Part shown: piece after piece, positions 37,104 to 48,587 of the stretch | How the letters are laid out: every line of letters begins with the position of its first letter | How positions within the stretch are numbered: the stretch's first letter is position 1 | DNA from: Thecamonas trahens ATCC 50062 | Taxonomy: Eukaryota > Apusozoa > Apusomonadida > Apusomonadidae | DNA: 64,000 bases | Direction of reading: 5' to 3' | Assembly: GCF_000142905.1 (NCBI RefSeq) | Contig: NW_013657626.1 | Location: 20,079 to 84,078, forward strand | The notes under the pieces: model-generated | Seen by the model: the letters and a program-made list of their open reading frames with translations, nothing else | What the model was told of the DNA's origin: nothing | The model's database searches: none | Made by a program: the position numbers and the translations under genes

Positions 37104-40100
37104 ATGTCCTGTGGGGAAGCACATGTGAGCGAGCTCGACCTCACAGCTGAAGAGCGTGCGCTCCTCCTTGCTGAACACCTTGCTGAACACCATGCAGGTT
37201 CTGGAGGTTCTGGAGGTTCTGGAGGTTCACAGCTCTTCGTTCTCTCTCGAATGGTCCAAAATGGTATCACCTGGCCTGGTGAACTGCGTCATGATCAGAT
37301 ACAGTCAATGGAGGATGATCATGGCTCTTTTTCGTCTCATCGGCTTGATCCTCGTCGTCCTCGCTTGGCCACGGATGATGCAAGTAGCAACAGCAGTATC
37401 ATGCTCATGGGCGAGAGTGACTTCCTCTTGGAGAGCTATGATGAAACTGCAGACGACGATCTCTCCTCGTCTGGTGGCGAAGTCGCCAGGCTTGATCTTG
37501 ATGCTCAGGACCATGATCGCGCCGCCAGTGATGTCTCGCGGCTCGAGCTTGACGGCCTGGCAAAGAGGCGTGGGCTGGTGGCTGATGACTCGGCCACCGC
37601 AACGCTCAACGAGTCCGACACTGTGCCAGCACCTGGAGGTGTGCTCGACTCGTCACGCGATTGGCGCCGCCAGAAGAAGAAGCGCGCCCGACGAGAGCGG
37701 ATGGAGCGGCTGCGGCGCGAGGCCAACGCCGCCAACGAGGTTGTCGCTCTCCGTGACCAGCTCAGTGTGTGGCAAGAGGCCGTGGCCGAGAAAGACGCTG
37801 CGCTTGTCAAGCGTGACGACGTGCTCACTCTCCTCTGTGCCGATCAAGAGCGTCTCGAATCCGAGCTCGCTGCCCAGCGGCAGCGGGTTGAGGAGCTCGA
37901 GGCGCGCGAGGCCGCGTACGAGGCCGCACTTCCGGCGCTTCCTAGCGACGAGGCCGACGCCACACTGGCGCTGTGGAAAGAGGCTGTGGCCGAGAAAAAC
38001 GCCGCCATTGGGCAGCGTGATGCCATCCTCGAAGAGCTCTGCGCCAAGATGTCCGAGATGGAGGTCGAGCTCGGGACATGGAAAGACGCAGTGGCCGAGA
38101 AAAACGCCGCCATCAAGGAGCGCGACGAGGCACTGCTCCAGCTCTGCGATCTGCTTGACGAGGCCGAGCTCAACGAGAGCCTGGCAGCCGAGGCGCAGGA
38201 GGCTGTTGCCAACTCGCAGGCCGAGTTGCAAGAGGTCGCGCGCGAGCGCGATGCCCTAGCGCTGCAGGTACGCGCCGTCGCCGCCGACGCCGCGGCGCGG
38301 AGTGGTGTCGAGGCTGAGCTCAAGCGGGTGCTGGCCGAGCGCGATGCGCTCGCCGCCAAGGTTGCGGCAGCAGAAGCTGACGCCCTGGAGGTGGCACGGG
38401 CGCGTGCAGGCGCCGAAGCCGACCTGCGGCGGGTGGTGGAAGAGCGAGACACGCTGCTAGCCCGGGTCGCGCGCGCGGACGCCGACATAGCCATCCTTCG
38501 GAAGGCGTCGGTCGGTGCTGCCGAGGCTGCGGCCGAGCGGGATGCGCTCGCTGAAAAGGTACTTGCGTCAGCCGGGGCCGAGGCCGAGCTCCGGCGGGTC
38601 TCGCATGAGCTCTCGGCGCTGGCGGAGCAGGTCGACGACGCCCAAGCTTCGGAGCAGGCCCGGGTTGAGACGGCGGCATTGCTCCGTGAGGTGGTGCAGG
38701 AGCGCGATGCGCTTGCGGCACGGCTGCATGTGCTGGAGGTCGAGCTCGAAGATGCCGTGCGTGGGCAGGCGGCGGCCGAGGCCGAGGCCCGGCGGGTGAC
38801 AAAGGAGCGGAATGAGCTGGCGGCACAGTTGCGGGTTGAGGTCACGCAAGCTGCGGAGGCTCGTGCGTCTGCTGAGGCCGGGCTCCGCGCGCTCTCGGCC
38901 GAGCTGGGAGCGCTTGCTGGGCGGGTGGCGGTGAGTGAAGCGGATGATGTCGGAGGCAACGACGGTGGAGTTGTGGCACAGGTGGCCGCCATGACCGCTG
39001 ATGCGCAAGCTGCAGTCTTGCAGCTCGACCGTCTGCAGCAGCAAATGGAGAGCCTTGCGCAGGAGCGCGACCAGGTGTCGGACCAGCTCGCCGCTGTGGT
39101 CGAAGAGCGGGACGCGATGTCGGCAGAGGTCGAGGCTGGCGTAGGCGAGCACGTCGCTGTCCTTGATGGGCTTCGGCTTCAGATGGGAGCTGTCGTTGCG
39201 GAGCGTGACCGGCTGGAGGTGCAACACAAGGCCGCGCTCGACGAAGTGGCGATAATTGCCAATGAGCGGGACGCAGTGTCCGCTCAATTGGTTGAGAAGA
39301 AGTCAGCGGTCGAGGATGCGAAGCTGCGAGTTGCGACGCTGACCGAGGAGCGAGACGCAATGTCGGCTCGGCTGGCTTTGCTAACTGACGAGCGGGATGC
39401 ACAGGCTGTGGCGGTCGAGGATGCGACGCTGCAGGTCGAGGCGCTCATTGATGAGCGAGACGCAATGTCGGCCCGGCTGGCGGCGCTAGCTGGCGAGCGG
39501 GATGCCCTGGCTGCACAGGTCGCGGCAGCCGACGACGTCAGGCTGCAGGTCGAGACGCTGACCGAGGAGCGAGATGCAATGTCGGCCCGGCTGGCGGCGC
39601 TGGCTGGCGAGCGGGATGCGCAGATCGCGGCAGCCGACGACGTCAGGCTGCAGGTTGAGACGCTGACCGAGGAGCGAGATGCAATGTCGGCCCGGCTGGC
39701 GGCGCTGGCTGACGAGCGGGATGCCCTGGCTGCACAGGTCGCGGCAGCAGGCTGCAGGTTGAGACGCTGACCGAGGAGCGAGATGCAATGTCGGCCCGGC
39801 TGGCGGCGCTGGCTGGCGAGCGGGATGCGCAGATCGCGGCAGCCAACGACGTCAGGCTGCAGGTTGAGACGCTGACCGAGGAGCGAGATGCAATGTCGGC
39901 CCGGCTGGCGGCGCTGGCTGGCGAGCGGGATGCGCAGATCGCGGCAGCCAACGACGTCAGGCTGCAGGTTGAGACGCTGACCGAGGAGCGAGATGCAATG
40001 TCGGCCCGGCTGGCGGCGCTGGCTGGCGAGCGGGATGCGGAGATCGCGGCAGCCGACGACGTCAGGCTGCAAGTTGAGACGCTGACCGAGGAACGAGACG

Positions 40101-42153
40101 CAATGTCGGCGCGTCTTGCGTCTGTTACCAACGAGCGGAATGCTCTAGTTGGACGCGTCAAGGAGCAAGAGGCGACTCATGAGGCTCAGCTTCACGACCT
40201 GCGGGTGGAGCTAGGGGCCCGGGGTGCTACCACCCCGGTCATCGCGAGCGGTACCTTTTCCCAGGTCCGTGATACCGCACTTGCCCAGGCCTCGGCCGAG
40301 GCCAATGCCCACCTCGCTGCCGAACTGGCCAAAGCCCAGGTCCAGGCTGATGTCCGCCTGGCGAGTGCCCTCGCTACCGCTCGCGCGGATGCCGACACGA
40401 ATCTTGCTCGCGCAGCGCGGCTAAGCGATGCCGCCCTCGCCCAGGCCTCGACCGAGGCCAATGCCCGCCTCGCTGCCGAACTGGCCAAAGCCCAGGTCCA
40501 GGCTGATGTCCGCCTGGCGAGTGCCCTCGCTACCGCTCGCGCGGATGCCGACACGAACTTGCTCGCGCAGCGCGGCTAAGCGATGCCGCCCTCGCCCAGG
40601 CCTCGACCGAGGCCAATGCCCGCCTCGCTGCCGAACTGGCCAAAGCCCAGGTCCAGGCTGATGTCCGCCTGGCGAGTGCCCTTGCAAGGTCACAGGCCGA
40701 ACTTGTTGCGACACAGGCGTGTGCTGAGCGTCAGCTGCAGCAAGTTATGGCCGATGTATCTTCTCGCGTGAGCGACGCCGAGGCCGACGCCGAGGTCCAC
40801 CTCGCGACTCTCCGGGCTGAGCCCACAGCCTCGTCCGAGGAGCTTGCGGAGCTGGAGGTGTCGCTGGCCGACGCGCTGGCTGCCCAGCATCAGCTGGCTG
40901 CACTCCTCGACGCTGCTGTCGCCGAACGCGATCAGGTTCAAGACACGCTTGCTGTCGCTGAAGATGAGCTTGCCCGGCTGGACGTCGAGCGCACCGAGCT
41001 CCACGCTGCCCTTGCAGATCGGACCGAACGTCTCGAGGCCGAGAACGCGGCACTGCTTGCCGAGCTTGATGCCGCGACGGAGGCGAATGCGGCAATGGCC
41101 GCCGATCTCAAGGCCAATGCGTCGGCAATCTCGGACCGCATCGCAGCGCTGGAGACTGAACGTAAGATCTCCGAGCATGCGCAGGAGATGCTGAAGAAGG
41201 CGCTTGTTTCAGCACGGTCGACGCCGCCACCAAATGAGGCAGACGATGCAGTCCTCGCCCTCGGTGCGCAGCTCAAGGCGGCCGAGTGCGAGCTGGTCAA
41301 CCTTCGCCTCGCCACCCGCGAGAAGGACAAGCGTGTCGCCGCGGAAGTCGACGCCCTCCACGCCCGGATTGCCGACCTAGAGGGCGGTGCGTCAGGTGTA
41401 AGGACAGAGCAGCTTGAGGAAGCCCTCAAGGCCGCAAACGCCCGGTCGGTGGCGCTGCAGGAGACCGTCGACCAGCTTTTGGCGCGGCGGTCCGAGTGGA
41501 TGATCGACCGCGCGCTGGTCGATCCCGTCCTCCTCAGCCCGGTAGACAAGGGCGAGCCTGTGAGCACTATCGCTTCTCCAGGCGCCCGCCCGCTGCCGCG
41601 GGAGACCCACCGTGACGTGTACGCCGCGCTCCGCGAGGCACGCGAGGCTGTCCGTCTCGCTGATCTGGAGCGTGATCAACTCGCCGCTCATGCCCGGGTC
41701 CTCGCCAAGGCCAACGCGGAGCTGCGATCCGAACTAGCAGCTGTCGGACGGCCGACTCTTGCTGCGCCCGAGCCGGCGATGCCACGCCCAGCTCTGGATG
41801 TTGCTGACGTGGAAGCACGGCTCAAGTCGGTGGTGGACAAGCTGCTTGGTGTGGCGCCGACGCCACCGCCGCTTGGTGTAGTGGTCAAGCAGGCTAAGGC
41901 GCCGCACGCCGGCTTGGTTGTCACCAAGGTCGCGCCAGGCTCGCCCGCCGCCGCCGCGGGTCTGGCGCCGGGCGATCGGCTCACGCTTTGGAATGATGCC
42001 TTCCTCGCGACCAAGTCCGACCTCGGCGAGCAGCTGCGGCTTGCGCGCCAGCTTGTTGCTGCATCACGCGCCGCTGTTACGGTCGAGCTCTCGGTCGTTT
42101 CGCCCGCCGCCGACGAGCCCACCACCCGCCAGCTCTCGATCCCTGTGGCGTAG
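37104..42153 (+). CDS. Giant coiled-coil protein with C-terminal PDZ-like domain, frame broken twice in tandem repeats
   Basis: A protein of about 1680 residues, golgin-like in overall character. The N-tail has SGG repeats. Near-continuous coiled coil runs from about residue 195 (repeated WKEAVAEKNAAI/ERDALA units). It includes a 35-residue tandem repeat (DVRLQVETLTEERDAMSARL, period 105 bp, 39520-40110) and a 52-residue repeat (ALAQASTEANARLAAELAKA, period 156 bp, 40288-40690). The C-terminus is a PDZ-like fold (LGVVVKQAK, VTKVAPGSPAAAAGLAPGDR). The frame changes twice: near 39748, where one 105-bp repeat copy lacks 10 bp, and near 40559, where a 156-bp copy lacks one T. Each later piece continues the repeat in register, so I treat it as one gene. 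Assembly error in repeats is the likely cause. Confidence 0.78.
39520..40110 (+). repeat. 105-bp coding tandem repeat
   Basis: About five near-identical copies of a 105-bp unit encode a 35-residue coiled-coil repeat (a 37-residue variant adds LAAQ). The copy at about 39745 lacks 10 bp present in its neighbours and so breaks the frame. Confidence 0.9.
40288..40690 (+). repeat. 156-bp coding tandem repeat
   Basis: Two and a half copies of a 156-bp unit encode a 52-residue Ala-rich helical repeat. The spacing from copy 1 to copy 2 is 156 bp, but copy 2 to copy 3 is 155 bp. The missing base is in GAATCTTGCT versus GAACTTGCT (about 40559). Confidence 0.9.
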
Positions 42154-42288
42154 GCAGCCGTGTGGATACATGATTGTGGCAATGAGTAGGGAGGAGAGGA
42201 AGGTATGTGATAGTGTACGCTGTCTCTTGCGTGCACTTGGGCCAGCCACATCGAGGCGATCACAAAGAGATGGGTGCAGATGATGGGA

Positions 42289-42368
42289 TTCACGTGGCGA
42301 TCAAGTAAGAGGCAGAGCAGGACGGCGTGGGCATTGCGGCAGTCAGCCGGCCGCGTTTCACGTGGCGA
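42289..42368. promoter_or_regulatory. Duplicated TTCACGTGGCGA element ahead of myosin
   Basis: The 12-mer TTCACGTGGCGA occurs at 42289-42300 and 42357-42368, 68 bp apart. The second copy ends 23 bp before the proposed myosin start codon. Both contain a CACGTG E-box. Promoter function is inferred. Confidence 0.5.
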
Positions 42369-42391
42369 CATTTGACGCTTGCAACTCCATC

Positions 42392-45300
42392 ATGTTTAAG
42401 GTATGTATACGTAAGAGAGGTGAGCATGTAGAGGAGAGTATGGGCAACATGACAGTGTACTTACCAATGAGAGAGTGTGTGATTATGGTCATGACTATGT
42501 GTAGCAAGGTGAGGGACTGTACGACATGTGCCTTCTTGGCAACGACAAAGTCTCTGAAGAGGGCTTCATGGAGAACCTTACCACACGGTTCAACACGCGG
42601 AATATCTATGTATGTGCTACCATACTCTACATGCATACATTCCCTCTCTTTACACTCCCCCTTCTCATCTCCCCCCCCTTTCCGCCATCCCTATACCCCC
42701 CCCCCCCCCCCTTCCTCCCCCCCCCCCCCCTCCACGTCGTCGTGGTCTGACCGTCCGACTGTTTCCGGTGAAATTTCTCCGCCGCACCAAAGTTTTGTGG
42801 TGCAGCCATGGATTTTACCAGCTCGTTGATGGCCACAACGACATGCATCGCATCGATGACACCAATGACACTGATCATGGAGATCACGACGATCACGTTG
42901 ATCACGATGATCACGTCGATCACATCGATCACGTCGATCACGTCGATCGCATCGATCACGTCGATCGCATCGATCACGTCAATCACACCAACGATGTCGA
43001 TCACGTCGCGTCGATCACGTCAATCACACCAACAACATCGATCACGTCAACCACACCCATCACTTCAACCACACCCATCACATCAACCACACCCATCACT
43101 TCAATCACACTCACCATTCTCTCACACCCGCACAGACGTACATCGGCGAACAAGTGGTTTCGGTCAACCCGTTCTGCTACCTCGACATGTACTCGGAGGC
43201 GACCATGGACGAGTACATCGGCCGCGCCATGTACGAGGTCTCGCCGCACATCTATGCGCTGGCGGACGACACGTACCGTGAGCTGATGTCGAGCAAGGAG
43301 AACCAGTGCGTGCTCATCACCGGCGAGTCAGGCGCCGGCAAGACCGAAGCGTCGAAGATCTTCATGCAGTACATTGCGTACATCTCGTCGTCGTCGTCGA
43401 TGGCCGGCGACATCAAGGACAAGCTCCTCAAGTCGAACCCAATCTTGGAGGCGTTTGGCAACGCAACGACGCTGCGGAACAACAACTCGTCGCGATTCGG
43501 CAAGTACATGGAGATCCAGTTTGACTACGGCGGAGCGCCCGTCGGTGGGCGCATCTCGCAGTACCTGCTGGAAAAGTCGCGTGTGGTGACCCGTGGCGAG
43601 GGCGAGCGCTCGTTCCACGTCTTTTATCAGCTGCTCTCGCAGACTGGCCGGCTCGCTGCGCTCTCGCTCGACGCCGACCCGTCGGCGTACAACTACCTCG
43701 CGTGCTCAGGCTTGTACTCGGTCCCAGGCATTCGCGATGCCGCCGACTTTAAGGAAATGGAGAACGCCATGCGAGTGCTTGGGTGGGCCAAGGCCGACCT
43801 TGACAACTGCATGCGCATTCTTGCTGCCATCCTGCACCTTGGCAACCTCGACTTTGAGCCGGACGCACGCGCGTCAGCCGACCTCAACACCGACTGTGTG
43901 GCGGTGTCGAACCCGCAGCTCCTCGCCATTGTCGCCGACCTGCTGCAGGTCGACTACGGGGCGCTCGAGTCCGCACTCAAGTCGCGGTCTATCTCATCGG
44001 GTGCGTCAGCGCGGCAGTCGCACATCATGGTCCCGCTTGACCTCGATCAGGCGTACTTTACCCGCGACGCGCTGTGCAAGGGCCTCTACGCTGCGCTCTT
44101 TGAGTGGGTCGTCGACCGCATCAACCTCAACATCCAGGCCTCGGCCTCCAACGCCTCCGAGGTCGTCATCGGCGTCCTCGACATCTACGGCTTTGAGATC
44201 ATGGAACTCAACTCTTTTGAGCAGTTCTGCATCAACTACTGTAACGAGAAGCTTCAGCAGCTGTTCATCAACAAGGTGCTCAAGTCGGAGCAGGCCGAGT
44301 ATGCTGCCGAGGGCATCGCCTGGACCGAGATCGACTACTTTGACAACGAGCCCATCATCAGTATGATCGAGGGCAAGGGTCGCGCCCAGCCGGGCATCAT
44401 TCCGCTCCTCGACGAGGCCTGCCTTGTCGGCCGAAACACGCCCGTGACGGTGGTCGAGAAGTTTGCCGGCTCCCTCTCGGCCTCGGCTCACTTTGACGCC
44501 ACCGTCGGCGAGCCCGAGGAGTTTGTTATCGACCACTACGCCGGCGCAGTCATGTACAACACCGGTTCGTTCCTGTTTAAGAACAAGGACACGTTCTTTG
44601 ACGACCTCGTCATGGCGCTCATGACCTCGGCCAACTCGATGGTTGTCGAGATGTTCACACCCAAGGCGAGTGCGGGTGGCGGCGGCGGACGCGGGCGCGG
44701 CGGACCAAGCTCGTCGGCGGGCGGCTCGCGGTTTGGGAGCGGGCGCGGCCGGCAGGGTGCCGGCGGCGGCAAGACCCGGCCCAAGACTGCCGGGTACAAG
44801 TTCAAGACCTCGGTCTGCGAGCTTATCGAGAAGCTCGACGCGTGCACACCGCACTACATCCGGTGCATCAAGTCGAACGACGAGAAGCGGGCCAACTACC
44901 TCGACGCCGAGCGTGTCCGGCACCAGATTGTGTACCTCAACCTGGTGGAGACGGTTCGGGTCCGGCGTGCTGGATTCTGCAACCGCCAGCCGTACGAGCG
45001 CTTCCTCTGGCGGTACAAAATGATCTCGCCCCAGACATGGCCGGTGTGGCGCGGCTCACCCCGCGACGGCGTCGTCGCCATTCTCGACCACATCGGCGTC
45101 GACCGGTCCGAGTACGAGCTCGGCCGCACCAAGCTGTTTATCAAGGACGCGCCGACGTTCATGCTCGTCGAGCAGCGGCGGATCGAAGAAATGCCCAAGG
45201 TGGCAGTCATGATCCAGAAGGTCTGGCGCGGGTACTCGGTCCGCAAGAACTTTGTGCAGCACCAGATGGCGTTCAAGATCCAGGACCTCTGGCGGCGCTA

Positions 45301-46153
45301 CCGCTCAAAGCGGTACTTCCGGGCTGTTGCCGAGGTCTTTGCCGGCGTTGAGTCGGATCCGAACTGGGGGCGGTATATCCAGTGGCCGCGTGCCGAGACC
45401 ACGTTCATTGCGTCGGGCGTGGCCAACCTCAAGAAGGTCCACCTCAACTGGTGGGCGTACAACATGGTCACCTCGCTGACCGAGGCGCAGCAGGGCGTGA
45501 TGCGGCAAAAGGTCGAGGCGCACACGCTGCTCTCGGGCCGCAAGCCGTGGAACTGCAACGCGCCGTTCAAGGGCGACTACCTCGATGACCCGGCGACAAA
45601 CCCTGGCTTTGCAAAGTACAAGCACGCCATCGTGACTCTCTTCCAGGCCGGCGGTGACTCGATGATTCGCTTCGCTGCCAACGTCGAGAAGGTCAACCCC
45701 AAGGGCAAGCCACAGCTCCGCACCTTCGTCGTCACCGATGAGAACATGTACAAGTACGACCCGAAGAAGTTTGTCGTCAAGAAGGAGGCGATCCCGCTTG
45801 CAGAGGTGACCAAGGTCTCGGTCTCGCCCCAGGGCGATGGGCTCGTCGTCATTCACATGAAGAAGCCCATCCGCGATGTTGTCCTCAACGCCGCCGCCCC
45901 TGGCGCGCCCAACCTTCTGCCGGAGCTTGTCTCAGCCATCTCCTCGCAGTACCTCAACCTCACTGGCCGCCGCCTCGAGTGCGCCGTCAACGACCGCATC
46001 GAGTTCAACAACTCGGTCGTGGCCGACCCCAACAATCCGACCGTGACCAAGGCTCCAGGCACCGCCGCCGTTGTCTCGTTTGTCAAGTCGGGCGCCGTGC
46101 CCGGTAGCGTGTGGAAGAAGGGCAAGGGTGTCCACATCGTCGAGTGGGCGTAG
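42392..46153 (+). CDS. Class I myosin heavy chain, three exons
   Basis: I join exons 42392-42400 (MFK), 42505-42609 and 43136-46153, all phase 0, with GTATGT donors, giving about 1043 residues. The motor begins GEGLYDMCLLGNDKVSEEG, which completes the usual myosin start. The P-loop GESGAGKT lies near residue 101, switch I is NNNSSRFGK, switch II is DIYGFE, and the actin-binding region ends HYIRCIKSN. The TEDS-rule site, 16 residues before DAL, is Ser (RQSHI), so activation by PAK/STE20-type kinases is likely. Loop 2 carries a Gly/Arg-rich insertion of about 45 residues. Two IQ-like motifs (IQKVWRGYSVRK, IQDLWRRYRSKR) lead into a basic TH1 membrane-binding tail. There is no SH3 domain, so it is short-tailed. 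The three-residue exon 1 is inferred from splice signals. Confidence 0.88.
42880..43115. repeat. ATCACGTCG / CACACCCATCA minisatellites in a myosin intron
   Basis: Tandem nonamer copies of the type GATCACGTC/GATCGCATC, followed by a CATCAACCACACC-type repeat, fill much of intron 2 (42610-43135). The 5' part of that intron holds long C runs (42696-42730). Several frames stay open through the repeats but encode only Thr/Ile/Ser or Asp/His repeats. Confidence 0.85.
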
Positions 46154-46560
46154 TCGCCCAACAATGAGATGCTCTTAATTGTCGTTGCAGACCAGATAAA
46201 GAGGCTCTCGCGCAAGATGTTGTGGAAGAGATGCCTTATGCTGCATTGTTGTACATCGTGTGAGCATGGCTATGACCATGTCTTCCCACTTTCTTGATGA
46301 TCTTAACTTTTTCAGTTCCCACAAATTTGTAATGCTCCTTCTCAGCCATCCATTCTATCTCCTCTACTTGCCTTCTCCCTTCATCCCCTCGCGACATACC
46401 CATTGGTCTAAGATCCTCACGATCTGCCCTCTCTGTCTTCTTGATCAGCCCAGCTAGTTTCCTCCTCAACAACAACACCCTCACGGAATCGTTGCCAATC
46501 GCTGCTGACACGAATGACAGCAATGCATGCATCAGACAGTCAGGCTGCAGCGGGCTGGCG
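46154..46560. other. Convergent spacer after myosin
   Basis: About 400 bp of AT-richer sequence between the myosin stop and the lipase stop. I see no gene or repeat; it probably consists of the two 3' UTRs. Confidence 0.6.
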
Positions 46561-48093
46561 CTACGAGGCGTGCTCGGTGCGGAGCCACGAGTGTGCAGAG
46601 ATCTGCTTCCAGCGGTACATCGAGTCCATCATTTCGCGGATTTCTGCGTGGGAGCGGCGCGGGAGCGGGTACCACGGACCGACGGTGGCGTACGACTTTT
46701 TGCCGAGAAGGCCGCGGCGCTTCTCGACGACCTCCTCGAGAGCGTGCTCGGATGGGCGACGCGGGGCGTAAGCGAAAAAGTAGTGCGAGGGCGCGGAGGA
46801 GTGGCGATGTGTGATGGCATGCTTGGGAATGGACGCCGGATCGGACCGCATGTCGACATGGGCAGCGTGGAGGCGGACGCGTTTGCTGCGGTCCGAGCCG
46901 GACCAGAGCTCGTTGACCTTGGAGTACTTGATCGACTCGACAGCGAGACCGTAGCGGGCGAGGGCATCGACAAGCCTGCGCAGGGTGGTGCCGATGGATC
47001 GGCGGCCGAGGTAGCTCTTCTTGCCCGGGGTGAACACTGGGTCGAGGAGGGTGACGCGCGTGGGAAGCGGGAGCCAGTTCGGAAGGGCACCCGCGGCGGC
47101 CTGGTGATGGAGCTCGTGTGCGGCGGCGACGACGACCTGGGCGCCGAGCGAATGCCCAACGAGGCGGATGTCTGACGGTGTTGGCGGGGTTGCATCGTCT
47201 GCGGCAGCGTAGAGGGCGATGTAGGCCTGGCAGAGAAGGTGTGCAACCGAAGGTGTGGACGGTGGCGACGAGGCATGGACGGTCTTGCGCATCGGGACCG
47301 GGCCGTCCATCTCGACAACGAGACGGCGCCAGCGCATGCCGACCTTCGATGAGGCGGTCCATATCTTGGCCTCGGCGTGGCGAAGCGCCGGCTCATCGGC
47401 GTACTGGTTCCAGTAGAAGATGCCGACGTTCCAACCGTCGTCAAGCCAGGCGGCAGCGACGTCGACGTCGAGCCCATGTGCCGGCGCGTTGGCCTTCCAG
47501 TGAAAGGTCTCGCGGAAGCCACGGATAGTGGTCGTCTTTTGCCAGCCGTGGACGTAGATGACGGTCCGGGCGCCCGGGTCGAAGAATGGGTTGGCCTCGC
47601 CGGGCACGTGGCGGATGCACTCGCCGGCGCGCGAGTACCAGTACAGGCCGACGTCGAGGTAAAAGGGAAGGACCAGACTGGGTTGGGCGTCTCGAGTGGA
47701 CAGTCCATGCGGGCCATTTCGAGCGCTTGCTGCTTCTGCGACGACTTTGACGTCCGTGACGACGGCTGCGAGGTCGATCGCGAGCTCCACGACGCCGTCG
47801 AACGTGAGCTTGACGCCGCCTGCCGCTGTCGACTCAGGTCGACCGGGTCGCACGAGAACTGCGGTCGGCGGACTGCAGAGGCCGACGGCGGTGCCTGCGA
47901 CGAGCCCTTGTCGCCGCCCTCGCCCTTGCTGTTGCGCTGAGGACGACGATCGAACGATCGCTGTGGCGTCGAGTCGGCTCTTGCACTGTTGCGACGTCTG
48001 GAGCGATGCTTGCGGGCGGGGCGCTCTGGCAGCTGCAAAGACGGAGAGCTGGCCTCGGCGCGAGGCCGAGTCAGGGCAGAAGGACCCGCGCCA
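46561..48093 (-). CDS. Lipase-like alpha/beta hydrolase, N-terminus unresolved
   Basis: The open frame runs from just after a stop at 48096 to the stop at 46561. It resembles the pancreatic-lipase fold: VIYVHGWQ (oxyanion loop), the nucleophile elbow VGHSLGAQVVVAAAHEL, and LLDPVFTPGKKS in the acidic-residue position. The protein-like part begins around GLVAGTAVGLC (47905). No in-frame ATG precedes the catalytic core, so the start must be joined from another frame. Upstream, one frame offers a strong hydrophobic helix (VNVVLVVWLMASLMFACLC, about 48200-48260) and another begins at Met 48587 with a His/Asp repeat. A missing base or an unrecognised intron could join one of them, making a membrane-anchored lipase. 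The core assignment is good; the N-terminus is open. Confidence 0.7.
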   Translation of the reverse strand, partial: WRGSFCPDSASRRGQLSVFAAARAPRPQASLQTSQQCKSRLDATAIVRSSSSAQQQGRGRRQGLVAGTAVGLCSPPTAVLVRPGRPESTAAGGVKLTFDGVVELAIDLAAVVTDVKVVAEAASARNGPHGLSTRDAQPSLVLPFYLDVGLYWYSRAGECIRHVPGEANPFFDPGARTVIYVHGWQKTTTIRGFRETFHWKANAPAHGLDVDVAAAWLDDGWNVGIFYWNQYADEPALRHAEAKIWTASSKVGMRWRRLVVEMDGPVPMRKTVHASSPPSTPSVAHLLCQAYIALYAAADDATPPTPSDIRLVGHSLGAQVVVAAAHELHHQAAAGALPNWLPLPTRVTLLDPVFTPGKKSYLGRRSIGTTLRRLVDALARYGLAVESIKYSKVNELWSGSDRSKRVRLHAAHVDMRSDPASIPKHAITHRHSSAPSHYFFAYAPRRPSEHALEEVVEKRRGLLGKKSYATVGPWYPLPRRSHAEIREMMDSMYRWKQISAHSWLRTEHAS

Positions 48094-48587
48094 TCAGCGA
48101 CGTCGAGCAGCCCAACAAGGACCTCAGTCTTGCCTGCGAGCGGCAACGGGCCGTCTGCCTGCCTCCTCCGTCGTCGTCTCCGTGACCGTTGCTTCTGCAG
48201 AGGCACGCGAACATGAGGCTTGCCATCAGCCAGACCACCAGCACGACGTTCACTGTTGCGGGTGGGGTCTTCGTCGCCGTCGCCGTCACGGTTGACGTTG
48301 AGCTCGAGATCATGGTTGAGGTCGTGATCATGGTCGCGGTGGTGATCATGGTCGCGGTGGTGATCATGGTCGAGGTCGTGATCATGGTCGAGGTCGTGAT
48401 CATGGTCGCAGACATGATCATGGTCGAGGTCGTGGTCATGGTCGAGGTCGTGATCATGGTCGCAGACATGATCATGGTCGCGGTCGTCGTCGTCCGAGGA
48501 GAAGGAGAATGAGGAGGTGGTGGTGTAGGGCGAGGGGTACGGTCCTCCCCCCACAGCGCAGTCACTGTCGCTGCTCAACATGCTCAT
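48094..48587 (-). other. Probable 5' part of the lipase gene: His-Asp repeat and a hydrophobic helix in different frames
   Basis: From Met 48587 one frame reads MSMLSSDSDCAVGGG, then an acidic Ser/Asp stretch and about 60 residues of alternating His/Asp (DHDHDLDHDH type). A second frame across the same DNA encodes Thr/Met repeats and then a convincing membrane helix with high-GC third positions (about 48200-48260). The true coding path into the lipase core cannot be fixed from sequence alone. Confidence 0.4.
48296..48486. repeat. GATCATGGTCGAGGTCGT minisatellite
   Basis: Roughly ten 18-bp copies of the type GATCATGGTCGAGGTCGT with variants. On the minus strand it produces a His/Asp repeat or a Thr/Met repeat depending on frame. 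Confidence 0.85.

Noticed and set aside
42880-43115. Long open frames of Thr/Ile/Ser or Asp/His repeats in the myosin intron
   Set aside because: They are translations of short tandem repeats. The flanking myosin exons join in phase across them with GTATGT and AG signals.
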